Notes: generated from the sequence alone by a model not told the origin. Counted from the stretch's first letter, positions 23,346 through 33,558 are shown. The stretch: DNA of 64,000 nt from Periplaneta americana (GCF_040183065.1 NC_091132.1:88683606-88747605); one strand, 5' to 3'. A program made the numbers and translations.

Positions 23346-23494
23346 ATGTGACTCGAGAGCACATTGTGGCTCGCAATGATAGCTGTGCATTTCTCTTGCT
23401 TCTTACCTTCCCCAACCTCTACCCTCTCACTCACTGGAGTCAGACTCCGTTCCATTTGTATTTATCTCTGACCTGCGAGTGGTGTATCGTCGCA

Positions 23495-23670
23495 ATGTCT
23501 CTCTCGAAACCATGTACCTCTACAAAACGAAAGTTTGAAGTAGGATGGGAGGACGCATTTTTTTGCTGCCAATATGGCGAGAATATTAAATGTATGATTT
23601 GTTCACAAGTATTACAAGGAAAACGGTTGTATAACATAAAACGACATTATACTACATGTTATTAAAAGGT

Positions 23671-23719
<49 letters not shown>

Positions 23720-24050
23720 CATCTCTGTACGTCAATCCTTTTTCAGCAGATGTACGAATAATGCGGTTAGATCTTCAATTTAACTCACAGATTTACAAAG
23801 TTATGTTAAATGAAAGCTAGATGTAAGGACTTGACAAATGTTGAACTTTTCAAATCTTTGCCAAAAGTAAATATCCGAAGCTTCGTTCTTTCGCTTTCTC
23901 TGTTGAAGCCATGTTCGCTATAACTTACGTTTGTGAAAAATTATTTTCAACAATGAAAATAGTAGAAACCAAATTTAGATCACGCTGACAGACAAATACC
24001 TTCGTGATCAACTGTATAAGGGATGCTGCAATCGTGTTTTTCTGAGCAAA
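23495..24050 (+). pseudogene. hAT transposase with the middle replaced by a (TTA)n tract
   Basis: ATG at 23495 starts a 56-residue open frame with TKRKFEVGWEDAFFCCQYGE, CMICSQVL and YNIKRHYTT, a BED-type finger (C-x2-C, H present). After the stop at 23663-23665 and a 53-bp (TTA)n run, 23820-24040 encodes the other end of a hAT protein: ELFKSLPK, AITYVCEKLFSTMKIVETKF and, after a frameshift, LTDKYLRDQL. The S/T-x-x-C-E-x-x-F-S-x-M-K block is the conserved C-terminal dimerisation motif. About 400 residues, including the catalytic core, are missing. Confidence 0.75.
23667..23719. repeat. (TTA)n microsatellite inside a hAT remnant
   Basis: About 17 TTA units between the N- and C-terminal remnants of the transposase. 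Confidence 0.95.
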
Positions 24051-24640
24051 TATATTTTCAATATGGCAACACCTTCTCTTTACACTTCTTACAATGTGAT
24101 AGTAAAGGATAATCGGACAGGATATACAAGTTAATTCCGAAGTCTGCAGGCCCACCTGTGAGGCGGAACTTAAAATACGTGTGTCCCATGAAAGCGAGAT
24201 TCGATGTAACTGTAAACAAAAAGCAGAAGAGAGTATTTGGAAACAGGAGATGGCCTGTTGAAGAAGTGAAGAGAAAGTTTCTAAGTCTGTATTCTTCTTT
24301 CCAGTGTTGTTAAGATCATCAGATCGGAACACTAACACGACCAGAATGTAAATATAAATACAAACACTGAAGATGCATACAAATGCTTGTTGGAAATTCC
24401 GCTGAGAAGAACCCTTCTCCCCCCCCCCAAAAAAAAACTTCATAGTCGATCCTGTATGCATTGATAAGGCTTGCTTCTCACCTATGTTGTATTACATTTC
24501 ATAGTATAAGACTTAATGAATAATAATCGTTCACTCTGTACTTTTCGGTGGATATCGTGTCTAATATTGCATTCTCATTTCGCGAGTTCAAACATGGCCA
24601 ACATTAAGGAGCAATATAAATCATTAGCATCACATACAAA
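24051..24640. other. Likely non-coding remainder of the hAT remnant
   Basis: A C-run followed by an A-run lies near 24419-24437. No inverted end matching the start of the 23495 gene could be placed. Confidence 0.3.
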
Positions 24641-24647
24641 AGGTCGG

Positions 24648-24800
24648 CCTGGGTAGCATAGTCGGTATAGCGCTGGCCTTCTGTGCTCGAGGTTGCCGGT
24701 TCAATCCTGCCCGAGGTCGATGGCATTTAAGTGTGATTAAATGCGATAGGTTCATGTCAGTAGATTTACTAGAATGTAAAAGAACTTTTTTTTACTTAAA
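24648..24800 (+). mobile_element. tRNA-headed SINE, short family
   Basis: GCATAGTCGGTATAGCGCTG (A box) and GCCGGTTCAATCCTGCC (B box) at tRNA-like spacing, then a short body (GTGATTAAATGCGATAGGTT) and a T-rich end. It differs in body from families A-C. A real tRNA is unlikely because the acceptor stem does not pair. Confidence 0.65.
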
Positions 24801-24836
24801 AAAGGAAGTATGTAATACCTGAGGTGTCACCTCGTA

Positions 24837-26162
24837 CCAGTGCTGCTCATCGGAGTGACTACTACCGCGGAGGAATCGGAGATTACGAATAAAGCTCTCC
24901 ACCGGTGATCTCCGGTACTACCGTAGGTGGAACAGGGGCATACGGAGGGATGCGGTTGTTCGGAGAGAAGCGACAGTTAGCTCAAGGACGACCGGAGCGT
25001 ACGGACTGACTGTAGTTGTGAGTGGAATAAAATGGCACAAAATCGGATATCCTTCGCATGGAAATTCTTTAATTTAGTTGAATGTAATAATAAAGTCGCA
25101 CATTGTAAACTTTGTGGGCGAATTTACTCTAAGAGTGGTGGAACTTCGAATGTGTTAGACCATTTGAAGCGATCGCACAAACGCGAACTTGATGAAAACA
25201 ATTACGCAAAACATTTGATTCGATTTCTTTTTAAATTGTTTAAGTGCTATTGTTCCCAAAGGCACACGGTATAGGAAAAAGTCTTGAAATTTCTCTAAAA
25301 CGTGACTTTGGAGGCAATAAAAAACATATGAAATATTTAAAAGACGACTTGAGTTATATTTTGCTGTTTAGAAAACTTGTGTTATATTTTACTGTTTGGA
25401 TTAAAATATTTAGTTTCTGAATGAAACTAAAGAAACATGTGGTAATAATATAATTACAATTATTCTTAAGTTGTTATCTGCTTATATTTTTATTACAGAG
25501 AAAGAGTGGCGCGTTTTAGAAGAGGCAGTTCAAATACTGACACCCTTTAACACAATAATCACAATCCTGTCCGGTGAAGAATCTGAATAAATTATGTTGG
25601 ACAGTAAATTTTAGCCCATTGATACAGCCCACGTTTCTTTTGTTCCATTCTGAAGCTCCCTCAATATATTTTACGTTAAACTAAACCGATTAGAATAATA
25701 ATTGACAAACACTACAGTATACATGTTTAGGCCTACATTAGCTACTGAAAAGTTTTACTTCTGCGTTAGTTTTGCAGTTAGATTGAATGTTATTAATTTG
25801 ATCAATGACATAAAACTAACACGCCTTTCAACATATACTATGAATTTTAAAACTAGAAAAAAATCTGTCAGCTAAAGTAGCACTTCAAGCAAAACAAGAA
25901 AAAAAAGAGTCGAAGAAAGAGAGAGAGATTAACATAAAAGAGAGAATAAACAACAACAAATTACAACTTATTTAAAAGATATGCGGACGTCAGCGGACTC
26001 GAATCACTACCTGATCCGATTAAAGGAATGCTCAGCGGAAAGTGTATGTCTGCGCCACAGCACATATACAACCTGCGCGGCATCAATCGGAGGTAACCGG
26101 AGGTCTCCAATTGCGAGCGCACAAACAACTGCTCCGGAGAAAACCTAATCATAAGCAGCACT
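24837..26162 (+). mobile_element. BED-finger hAT element, 1.33 kb, copy 2
   Basis: Starts CCAGTGCTGCTCATCGGAG and ends CCTAATCATAAGCAGCACT. It is flanked by perfect copies of ACCTCGTA at 24829-24836 and 26163-26170, the 8-bp duplication typical of hAT. A related sequence at 27090-27140 gives the empty site. It contains a BED finger (25032-25274) but no catalytic domain. Copy 1 lies inverted 1.8 kb to the left. Confidence 0.9.
25032..25274 (+). CDS. BED-type zinc-finger ORF of a deleted hAT element (80 aa)
   Basis: Short open frame starting at ATG 25032. Residues about 6-55 form a BED finger: aromatic F-A-W-K-F-F, then CKLCGRIYSK (C-x2-C) and NVLDHLKRSHKR (H-x4-H). BED fingers bind the terminal repeats of hAT elements. 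Full transposases have 500-700 residues; this frame ends after 80, so it could at most encode an isolated DNA-binding domain. The first stop is followed by sequence conserved with copy 1 but not in frame. Whether it is expressed is unknown. Confidence 0.6.
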   Translation: MAQNRISFAWKFFNLVECNNKVAHCKLCGRIYSKSGGTSNVLDHLKRSHKRELDENNYAKHLIRFLFKLFKCYCSQRHTV

Positions 26163-26417
26163 ACCTCGTAGCTTTGAGGCAGGTACAGTAAATCTGGTAC
26201 AAACATTACAGCAAGTTATTCCACGTCCCAGCGAGATTCCTGTTTCACGAACAAATTATATCTCTGTAGTGGGCGTCTGGATTGAGACTATAGATATCCT
26301 ATTTCTATGGCGTCCCTCAAGATACAGAGAGCGTTGACGGAGAAATTAGAAAACAAAGTAAAAAATGGAAAGGAAAAAAATCGATAGGTGCATAGATTTA
26401 TTATGCTGGATATTTTA

Positions 26418-26500
<83 letters not shown>
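26418..26500. repeat. (TTAG)n array, 3' tail of a LINE
   Basis: About 20 perfect TTAG units. The array borders the 3' end of a minus-strand LINE exactly as at 31738-31812, so it is that LINE's (CTAA)n tail. It is not the insect telomere repeat, which is TTAGG. Confidence 0.85.
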
Positions 26501-27138
26501 GGGGTTTAAAAAGAGCGCGTCAGCTACTATGACTATTTGCGCCCTTATCTAAAATTCTTCATAAAACAAATACACAAATACTACAATAGGCTTAATCAGA
26601 ATGTTAAGAAGAACTAAAAAGCGATATCACGGTAAAAACGAGGTATACAAATGCAGTATACACAAGGTGATTTGAAAAGAAACATATAAAGTGAGCAGTT
26701 TCCGATCCTAGGTAATATTCAAAACGAACCAATAAAATAATAAAACTAAGACCACAAGAGATAAAATTCTATAGCACATTTCAAAACAGTAAAAGTTTAT
26801 AAAATATTCGGATGTATGAGGTCCGAAATGACAACTATGTAAAATAAAATATAAAACAACAAATGTAACTTCCGGATGTAAAGGGTTCGGAGGATAAGTA
26901 AAACGGGTCAATAAAAAGAAAACTAAATCACCCTATCAAGTCCTGTATTCGATAAAAATCTCAGAACTGCATTTGTACAATTAAAATCATTTCCAAGAGC
27001 GTCACGTAGAGTCGGCCGAATTCCATATTATCGACGGACACGGTCATATTTTCTGCAATACAATAAAAAATGTTCCACAGTAAGTGGAACCAGAGTTACT
27101 GTACCTGCCTCAAAGCTACGACGTAACACCTCTGGTAT

Positions 27139-27145
<7 letters not shown>
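26418..27145 (-). mobile_element. I-like LINE 3' end with (CTAA)n tail, copy 1
   Basis: On the minus strand 27145-27028 encodes RRSFEAGTVTLVPLTVEHFL and LYCRKYDRVRR, the zinc-knuckle/C-terminal region found after RNase H in I/R1-group LINE proteins. It continues in a degraded L-x-x-N-D-F and long 3' untranslated region. The untranslated part from 26980 to 26500 matches 31812-32180. The element ends in (CTAA)n. 5' truncated. Confidence 0.7.
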
Positions 27146-27147
<2 letters not shown>

Positions 27148-27174
<27 letters not shown>

Positions 27175-27252
27175 GAGCGAACAATAAGTATGGCATATTG
27201 CTAACAACTTCTTAAATTTTAATTTTACAAAAAAAAAAAAAAAAAAAAAAAA
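27148..27252. repeat. (CA)n and poly(A) tracts
   Basis: (CA)n at 27148-27174 and a 25-bp A-run at 27228-27252. Confidence 0.9.
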
Positions 27253-27483
27253 AGTTTTATACAAAAGCTGTTGGAGATAAACCATATACTAATATGATAC
27301 CAGTGTTAGAAAAAAGTTAGGGTGTGACAGTAAACCTTATTTTTTAAATAGCACCCTATATTAAAATTTACATATTCAGAATCAACATTAAATTTTATGT
27401 ATGAATGTGTAGCAATTTTACCCATTCACCCGTTTTGTCTTTTAAATACTTACTAAACTTGTTTCGTGGATTTCAAACTTGAG

Positions 27484-27740
27484 ACAAATAATTATGTAAA
27501 ATCATGTTGAGTAGGCCATAAATGTAAACAAAGCACTATGACTAACCAAATTTTACCACAGGTGGTCAAAATGAGAACCCTCACAGCCAAACAATGTCCG
27601 AGTCTATCACGAAAACAATCTACTGTAAATGTGGAATGAAACAGATCAGTCATGTAATTGTGAGAAAGACAAGGGACTGTTTCCATGATAGACTGGGACA
27701 TTATTTGGCTGTGAATGGTTCTCATTTTGAGGATCTGTTG
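27484..27740. repeat. Inverted duplication of a transposase tail
   Basis: The right arm (+, about 27662-27735) encodes DRLGHYLAVNGSHFEDLL. The left arm (-, about 27625-27550) encodes DRLGHCLAV followed, after a frameshift, by GSHFDHL-like residues. The arms are about 55 bp each, about 85-90 percent complementary, separated by some 40 bp. The peptide resembles the C-terminal G-S-H-x-E-H-L end of DUF4817/mariner-like transposases. Confidence 0.6.
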
Positions 27741-28937
27741 TCAAGTTCGGTTAAATATATGCTGCATGCATAATTGCAATTAAAATTGAATGAAAGGATT
27801 TTGAACAAAAAAATACGTCAAAGAAAGGGATATTTTTATGGGGGGAAAAAAATATTTTTGAGTTTATTTTTATGCGAGTTATGACGTCATCAAGAAGATT
27901 TTTAAATGACAAATAATTATAGTTTTTAATAACATCTGACAACATACTTTTTTGCATCGCTGTACAATACTTGTTTGCCTTTTTTCTTACTCTTTTATCT
28001 CTCATCTACTGTATTTGTTCTTGTATTGTTTTGTATGCTTTGTCTAATGGCAGCCTCTAATTTGAGGAAGCTCTGATAAATAAAAAAAAAATATGATTAC
28101 TATGGTAATTATTGATACATTTTGTTAATCCTTGTGTCATATAAGCAGATTTATTGACGAAATGGACATATAACAAGACTAGTGGCTTGTGCAGCAAATA
28201 CTGCAAACTAAGTCCATAAGAAGTTCAAATAAAAATTGTTCGGATTTATTTGCAATGAAGAATACCAGACATTTTGAAAGTTATTTGCTTCCATAATAGT
28301 GAAACATACTCCCGCTGAATGTTTTTTTATGCCAAATACTTTTCCTTGAACCTATCCACCTTCAGTTCTTGAGTTTCAATGCGAAATCGCAATTAACAAT
28401 GTCAGGACGATCAGCGAGTTTTTCATGGAGTAATGCAGTAGTTATTTCATATCATTGCGGATTGTAGGTGAGAGTTAAGAAAATGTAAGGTTTGTCATGC
28501 TTTGAATAAAAGACTTAGCATCGTGGTATAGCTGCTGCATGTTTCGTGAACTACCTTGAAATGTAGAGGGCAGAATCACTTTTTCCCCACTAAGAGATTA
28601 TGCCCAAATCAGGACTGAATAAAAGGTAACGTGGCGTGAAAGAAAGCTTGTAAACTGGAAATAACTGCCGAAAATTGAGCCGAAAAGGAAAAAGCAGACG
28701 AACAAGTGCGAGAATGTAGCACAAGGAATTATTTCATTTTTTTTATTAATAAATAATATTGAATATAATAGTGTTAAATTTAACTCTAATTTATTATCTC
28801 TCATTCTACGAATATTTAATGTGATTGCTGCACATTTAGTAAGAAGATTCACTTATGCTGCGCGTAGAGGTAAAACACTCATATTTTTTTTAATACGTAA
28901 AATAGATCGACACGAAAGACGGTCTATTATTTTTACT
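27741..28937. other. No recognisable feature
   Basis: AT-rich sequence. Only short open frames without a recognised domain, and an A-run near 28080. Confidence 0.35.
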
Positions 28938-29187
28938 AGATTATTTAACGACGCTGTATCAACTACGCGGTTATTTAGCGTCGATGGAATTGGTGATAGC
29001 GAGATGATATTTGGCGAAATAAGGCCGAGGATTTGCCATAGATATACCTGACATTTACCTTACGGTTTGGGAAAACCTCGGGAAAAACCGAACTAGGTAA
29101 TCAGCCCAAACGGGAATCGAACACGCGCCCGAGCGTAACTCCGGATTAGTAGGCAAGCACCTTAGCCGACTGAGCTACGCCGATGGC
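28938..29187 (-). mobile_element. SINE family B, near full length
   Basis: On the minus strand: GGCGTAGCTCAGTCGGCTAA (A box), GCGTGTTCGATTCCCG (B box), GATTACCTAGTTCGG, the body CTCGGCCTTATTTCGCC and the tail CAGCGTCGTTAAATAATC. The head differs from family A but the last ~25 bp are the same. Confidence 0.8.
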
Positions 29188-30448
29188 TAAGTCTAAGTAG
29201 TACCGAAGGAAAAAACGTTTCGATGAGAGAAATTAATATTACTAGCCTATAATGGAAAATTTGGACTACATTTCGTTGCGAATTTCTTTAAAGTCACAAC
29301 TCCTCAGTCGGTAGGAGGTACAGGCAGACAAACTTTTGTTGTAAACATTTTTTTTTTTCAAAATCTGAAAATCTTTAAATCAAAAGGGAGGAATTGCTTC
29401 AATTTCGTAGTAAAACACTAATATACCTTCATTTTGAAATACAGATTTTCGTAGATAGATAAAATTAGAAATGATAGCAATATGCATACAACCATTGTAA
29501 AAATGGATTGCATATAGGCCTACCTATTTAAACAGTACAATTTATAAAAGAAGTCAATTGTCTTATTTATGCGATTATAAAGAATACTGTGTAATGCAGA
29601 TAGTGAAAGCTTTATATTTCTATTTGGGTTGATAGAAAGAGATTTTGTTTATTCTATCTAGCATCGAAAATTGATAATATTCCTACAATTTTCAATTCTA
29701 GTTATCTACTTCTGGTTTAACAAATATTTCATACATTATTCTGGTAAATCAAAGATTGTAAAATACCCTTGTAACCTTGCACTAAACAGTTGTTATTTGG
29801 TTTGGCAAACTTTCCTATGGAAAAATTAAAGAACGCTATGCGATAGCTTGCTGAACCAATCAAAACTTAGCATTGTCTATCTGCTGCTCATGCTGCCATG
29901 CGGAGCGCTGTGTTGTCGATTTTCTTGTTACATAGTGTCACTATCACGTGCGTTAGTTGTATGTTAGTGTTATAAAATTATAAATAATTTGTAGCGCTGC
30001 TGTGAAATGTTATAAAGTAAAGATATTCTGTAAATGGTAACTCACGTAGTGAGAATCCTTTACGCAAATAGTCAGGAATCAGAATTGGTACAAATGATTC
30101 GTCAATTTTAAGAACAAGAGAAGGGCATATGGGTGTCCATCCATTCCTGCAGATAATTTAATACAGCGGACATTTAAAACTTCAGACTTCTCTAAGGGGA
30201 CAGCATTAAAGAGCGGTGTGACATAATAATTATTGTTTGAATTAACGGAGAAGAATAGCAAACTCTGCGTAAGTTATCAGCTGTTGTGTAGTAAGTGGTC
30301 ATTGTGGCAACGTTGCTTCTCTCGCTACCAAAATTACGCTAAGCTGTCAGGTGCAAGCTTACAACAGCCTGGATATACATTGATAAACTTACAAAACTAC
30401 AACAAAATAAAGAAATTAAGGGTATATGTACGTGAACGACTACAAATG
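29188..30448. other. No recognised gene
   Basis: The stretch 29870-30080 is less AT-rich (TGCTGCCATGCGGAGCGCTG...) and could be a promoter-like or exonic piece. I cannot support any gene there. Confidence 0.35.
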
Positions 30449-31142
30449 TTATCAGAAAGTGCAGGCTCTAAATTTCTGAAATTTTATAAGAAAATGAACT
30501 CACAATTGGACGAAAATTACAAGGTACCACAACAAGTCTTATTAAAACTTAAATATCTGATAAATGTATAAAAAAAGGTTACTAATAATATTTTTCAAAC
30601 CAGTTTTATCAGAGTGTAAAAAAAAAAAACAAAAAAATTCTGCAGTTACATCATTTGGTAACCATAACATTGTTACGTCTCTCTGACATCTTTAATATTT
30701 TTCCTGTTTGTAAAAAACACTTATTTCTGAAAAGTAGACTACTCTCAGACATGTAGAGTTGTTTATTTTAATACAATTAATTTTTTATTTGTCCTATATA
30801 AAATATATTAAAATTACATGTTTTTAACCTAATTTTTTATTTTCAAAGAAATGGGCATTATTGTAGTCTACCTTTTGCATAAATCAGTGTACAACATTTC
30901 AGAATTCTATCTCTAATGGTTGTGGAGTTATGAAATAATATGTGTGAAAATTTTCAAATTTTGGAAAATTTAATTTAAAGTAAAAAGTGAATTCTTAAAA
31001 ATATTATTAGTAACCTTTTTTATACTTTTATCAGATATTTAAGTTCTAATAAGTCTTGTTGTGGTACCTTGTAATTTTTGTCCAATTGTGAGTTCATTTC
31101 CTTATAAAATTTCAGAAATTTAGAGCCTGCATTTTCTGATAA
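30449..31142. repeat. Large inverted repeat, arms ~147 bp, spacer ~400 bp
   Basis: 30449-30595 (TTATCAGAAAGTGCAGGCTC to GGTTACTAATAATATTTTT) and 30997-31142 are reverse complements with only a few differences by eye. The plus-strand arm is open for translation over most of its length (KFLKFYKKMNSQLDENYKV) but no domain is recognised. Probably a fold-back element or two opposed copies of one repeat. Confidence 0.85.
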
Positions 31143-31204
31143 TAATATAACTGAATTTTAGTCAAATCCAATATGAAAACCAGTAACATACTTAACAAAA
31201 ATAC

Positions 31205-31461
31205 TAATGGCCGGTTTCATCAACTTTATTTATCTTATTGGCGCTTCTTTAACCACAAGTATTTAAGAGTTCGTTAGGATAATTTTTTTATTTTCATGGA
31301 ACATCGTTAAGCCTAACGCGTTTTTGAACTTGACATTATTTTAAAAGGAGGAATTTCATTCTTTAAAACTCTAACGATACGTTTACCTAGTAAACAACAT
31401 GGCTGAAGGTTTCGATGGTAATATTATGTATTTAGAATATCTTGAAAGAGAAGAAGAAGAA

Positions 31462-31493
<32 letters not shown>

Positions 31494-31610
31494 AGAAGAA
31501 AACGTGTGTGAATGATAGTAATGTTTTGTGTAATACGGTAATGATTTTAAAGAAGTAGATAATGAAAAGTTTCATGAAAGATGTAGATTAATTAAGGAAT
31601 TAGTGGAGAC
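31205..31610 (+). mobile_element. Harbinger-like element, 5' part only
   Basis: TAATGGCCGGTTTCATCAACTT matches the ends of the elements at 61143 and 62028 (TGGCC(A/G)GTTT), with TAA as the likely target trinucleotide. The interior starts a transposase (31399). The right part is lost: a SINE fragment follows at 31611. Confidence 0.65.
31399..31610 (+). pseudogene. Harbinger-like transposase N-terminus with (GAA)n expansion
   Basis: ATG at 31399 opens MAEGFDGNIMYLEYLE, which is colinear with FDAELLYLELLE encoded near 62225 in the other Harbinger-like element. A (GAA)n run (31447-31500) expands the acidic stretch to about 17 glutamates. A stop follows ENVCE. Then DNEKFHERCRLIKELVETR resembles the conserved F-x-x-x-(F/Y)-R-(L/M)-(T/S)-K segment at the start of Harbinger transposases. 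The rest is missing. Confidence 0.6.
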
Positions 31611-31724
31611 ACGCGTGGATCCGAGTTCAAATCCTGGTTGGGACAAGTTACCTGGTTGGTTTTTTTCCGAGGTTTTCTTCAACCAATTGAAGCAGAAATG
31701 CTGGGTAACTTTCGGCGTTGGAGT
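31611..31724 (+). mobile_element. SINE family A, internal fragment
   Basis: GAGTTCAAATCCTGGTTGGG, GTTACCTGGTTGG and GAAATGCTGGGTAACTTTCG. The tRNA A box and the tail are missing, cut by the flanking Harbinger and LINE pieces. Confidence 0.75.
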
Positions 31725-31738
31725 TAGTTAATTAGTTG

Positions 31739-31813
<75 letters not shown>

Positions 31814-32180
31814 GGTGTGGTTTAAAAAGGGCGCGTCAGCTACTATAGCTATTTGCGTCCTTATTTAAAATTCTTCACAAAACAGAAACACAATATAATA
31901 GGCCTAATCTGAATGATAAAAAGAACAAAAAAGCTTTGTCACGGTTAAAACGAGGTACACAAATGCAGTTTCAACAAGCTGATGCATAAAAATCATAAAA
32001 GTGAGCAGTTCTCAGACCCTAACTAGATTTAAAAACAAACAATAAAAAAATAAAACAAAGCCACCAGAAACAAATTATCTGGCGCATTTATAAAATATTC
32101 GGATGTAAAAGGTCCGAATTGTCAAGTGTGTTAAAAACATATATAAAACAACGAATATAACCTCCGGATCGGCGATGGAC
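31725..32180 (-). mobile_element. I-like LINE 3' end with (CTAA)n tail, copy 2
   Basis: Minus-strand 3' untranslated region matching 26500-26880, for example AAAGGGCGCGTCAGCTACTA and ATAAAATATTCGGATGTA. It ends in (TTAG)n on the plus strand (31738-31812). No coding part is retained. Confidence 0.8.
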
Positions 32181-32487
32181 TTCGGAATTATATCTGCATC
32201 ATTAATTCACTTATCACAATCTATATTTTATACCATAGCCCGGGTTAAGTTCACGGTGCAGCGTGCTGTAATTGTTTGTTTAAATTTCCCATAATTAATA
32301 AAGTAGGCCTACAGTTTGTAGTTCAAGACTTCTATGACATTGCCCACTTTCCAGATGTTAAAGGCACAATCGATTATTATATTTCCCGGAGATAATATGA
32401 CAGAAATATTTAGAAACAGAAAGTCTTGCTTTTCTTTGAATGTGCAGACTATTTCAGATGCAAAGCTCCGTATAATGGACATAGGCC

Positions 32488-32549
32488 TACAGTAGAGCTC
32501 CGGTAGTCCGAACCCCGCTAATCCAAAATTCCGTATAATCCGAATATGT

Positions 32550-32591
<42 letters not shown>

Positions 32592-32860
32592 GGATAAAAA
32601 GAGTATTTGAACTGAAATTCAATCCATTTAGTGCTACAGTATTTAGAAACTCAAAATGTACAATACACAGTACAACACTGTATCAATAACGAATGAATTA
32701 GTCTTCGAAACTGAAAAAAAGGTGATGATAGTGAAGGATGTGGAGGAGATCAGGCGTGGTTTTACTGCTTGCATTCGTGTCCTCCGCTTAATCCGAAATT
32801 TCGATAATACGAACAGACCCATGTCCCAAATATTTCGGAAGTGCGTTCTACTGTACATAT
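32488..32860 (+). mobile_element. pogo/Tigger-like remnant with (GA)n
   Basis: CAGTAGAGCTCCGGTAGTCC and GCTAATCCAAAATTCCG resemble Tigger terminal sequences (CTCCG..TAATCCGAA). A related internal passage (CCGCTTAATCCGAAATTTCG) occurs at 32783. A (GA)n run lies at 32551-32588. No transposase is recognisable. Confidence 0.5.
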
Positions 32861-33114
32861 GGCAGGGCAGGGATCAATACATGATAGTATTATTTTTCAG
32901 AAGTGTGAGAGAAGAATGTCTTTTGAAACTGGTAGGATACAATGATGGCTATTAAGAGATATTGCATTCCCTCTGAAAACGTATCACATGACACCTCTTT
33001 TAAAACCGGCTACACCAGTCTTGCAATGGTGATTAATAATTGCGAGCGAGAGCTATTTTATGCCCGCTGCGCGCGCGCGGAGCTCTTTTATCTGTAAACA
33101 TTGCGGAAGCGCTT

Positions 33115-33310
33115 AAAGCTTTCAAGGAAGAGTGGAAGATACAATATTTATGCTTCGAACATGGTGATGAAGTCCAGTGTTTGTTGTGTAAAAAAATATC
33201 ATTTGCAAAGAAAGCAACATAAAACGGCATTTTGAGACGCAACATGAAAAAAATATATAGGCATTATTCAGGAGAAGAGAGAAATTGATTTCGGAATTGA
33301 CATCGAAGGT
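33115..33310 (+). pseudogene. BED-type zinc-finger fragment of a hAT element
   Basis: AFKEEWKIQYLCFEHGDEVQ then CLLCKKISFAKK, followed after a 2-base shift by NIKRHFETQHEK: a BED finger with C-x2-C and H-x4-H intact but frameshifted. YRHYSGEERE follows, as in GTF2IRD2/ZBED-like hAT transposases. Only this N-terminal piece is left. An open frame starts earlier (33040) but the upstream residues are not recognisable. Confidence 0.7.
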
Positions 33311-33461
33311 AAATTAATTTACATCTGGGTCAGTAGATTGTATCTAGATTCCTTTTATTTCTTTATTTTAAATGTATTGTTGATGTTTTATTTGTTGCTT
33401 GTTTCTGGATATTTACTTTTATTAGACTACGTGTTTCTTTAATTTAGAAATAATATTTTAT

Positions 33462-33558
33462 CTTCGGATTATGTATGATAAGAACTTTCTTGTGTTAAAT
33501 ATTAAAGTATCTTGTTAACATTTAACACAAGAAAGTTCTTATCATACATAATCCGAAG
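33462..33558. repeat. Perfect 39-bp inverted repeat, 19-nt loop
   Basis: Arms 33462-33500 (starting CTTCGGATTATGTATGATAA) and 33520-33558 are exact reverse complements. The loop is 33501-33519. A transcript would form a very stable hairpin. No terminal duplication or known element was identified. Confidence 0.95.

Larger units (their letters stand above)
24801..26345 (+). pseudogene. I-like LINE fragment split by hAT copy 2
   Basis: 24801-24836 and 26171-26345 are parts of one LINE coding fragment interrupted by the hAT element. The junction TGAGGTGTCACCTCGTA/GCTTTGAGGCAGGTACAGTAA corresponds to an uninterrupted inverted copy at 27090-27140. The right piece encodes EIPVSRTNY-like residues. 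This is a small, dead fragment. Confidence 0.6.

Noticed and set aside
24660-24730. Functional tRNA gene
   Set aside because: Boxes are present but there is no acceptor pairing and a SINE-like body and T-rich end follow.
26418-26500. Internal telomere repeat
   Set aside because: Unit is TTAG, not TTAGG, and both arrays are joined to the same LINE 3' end.
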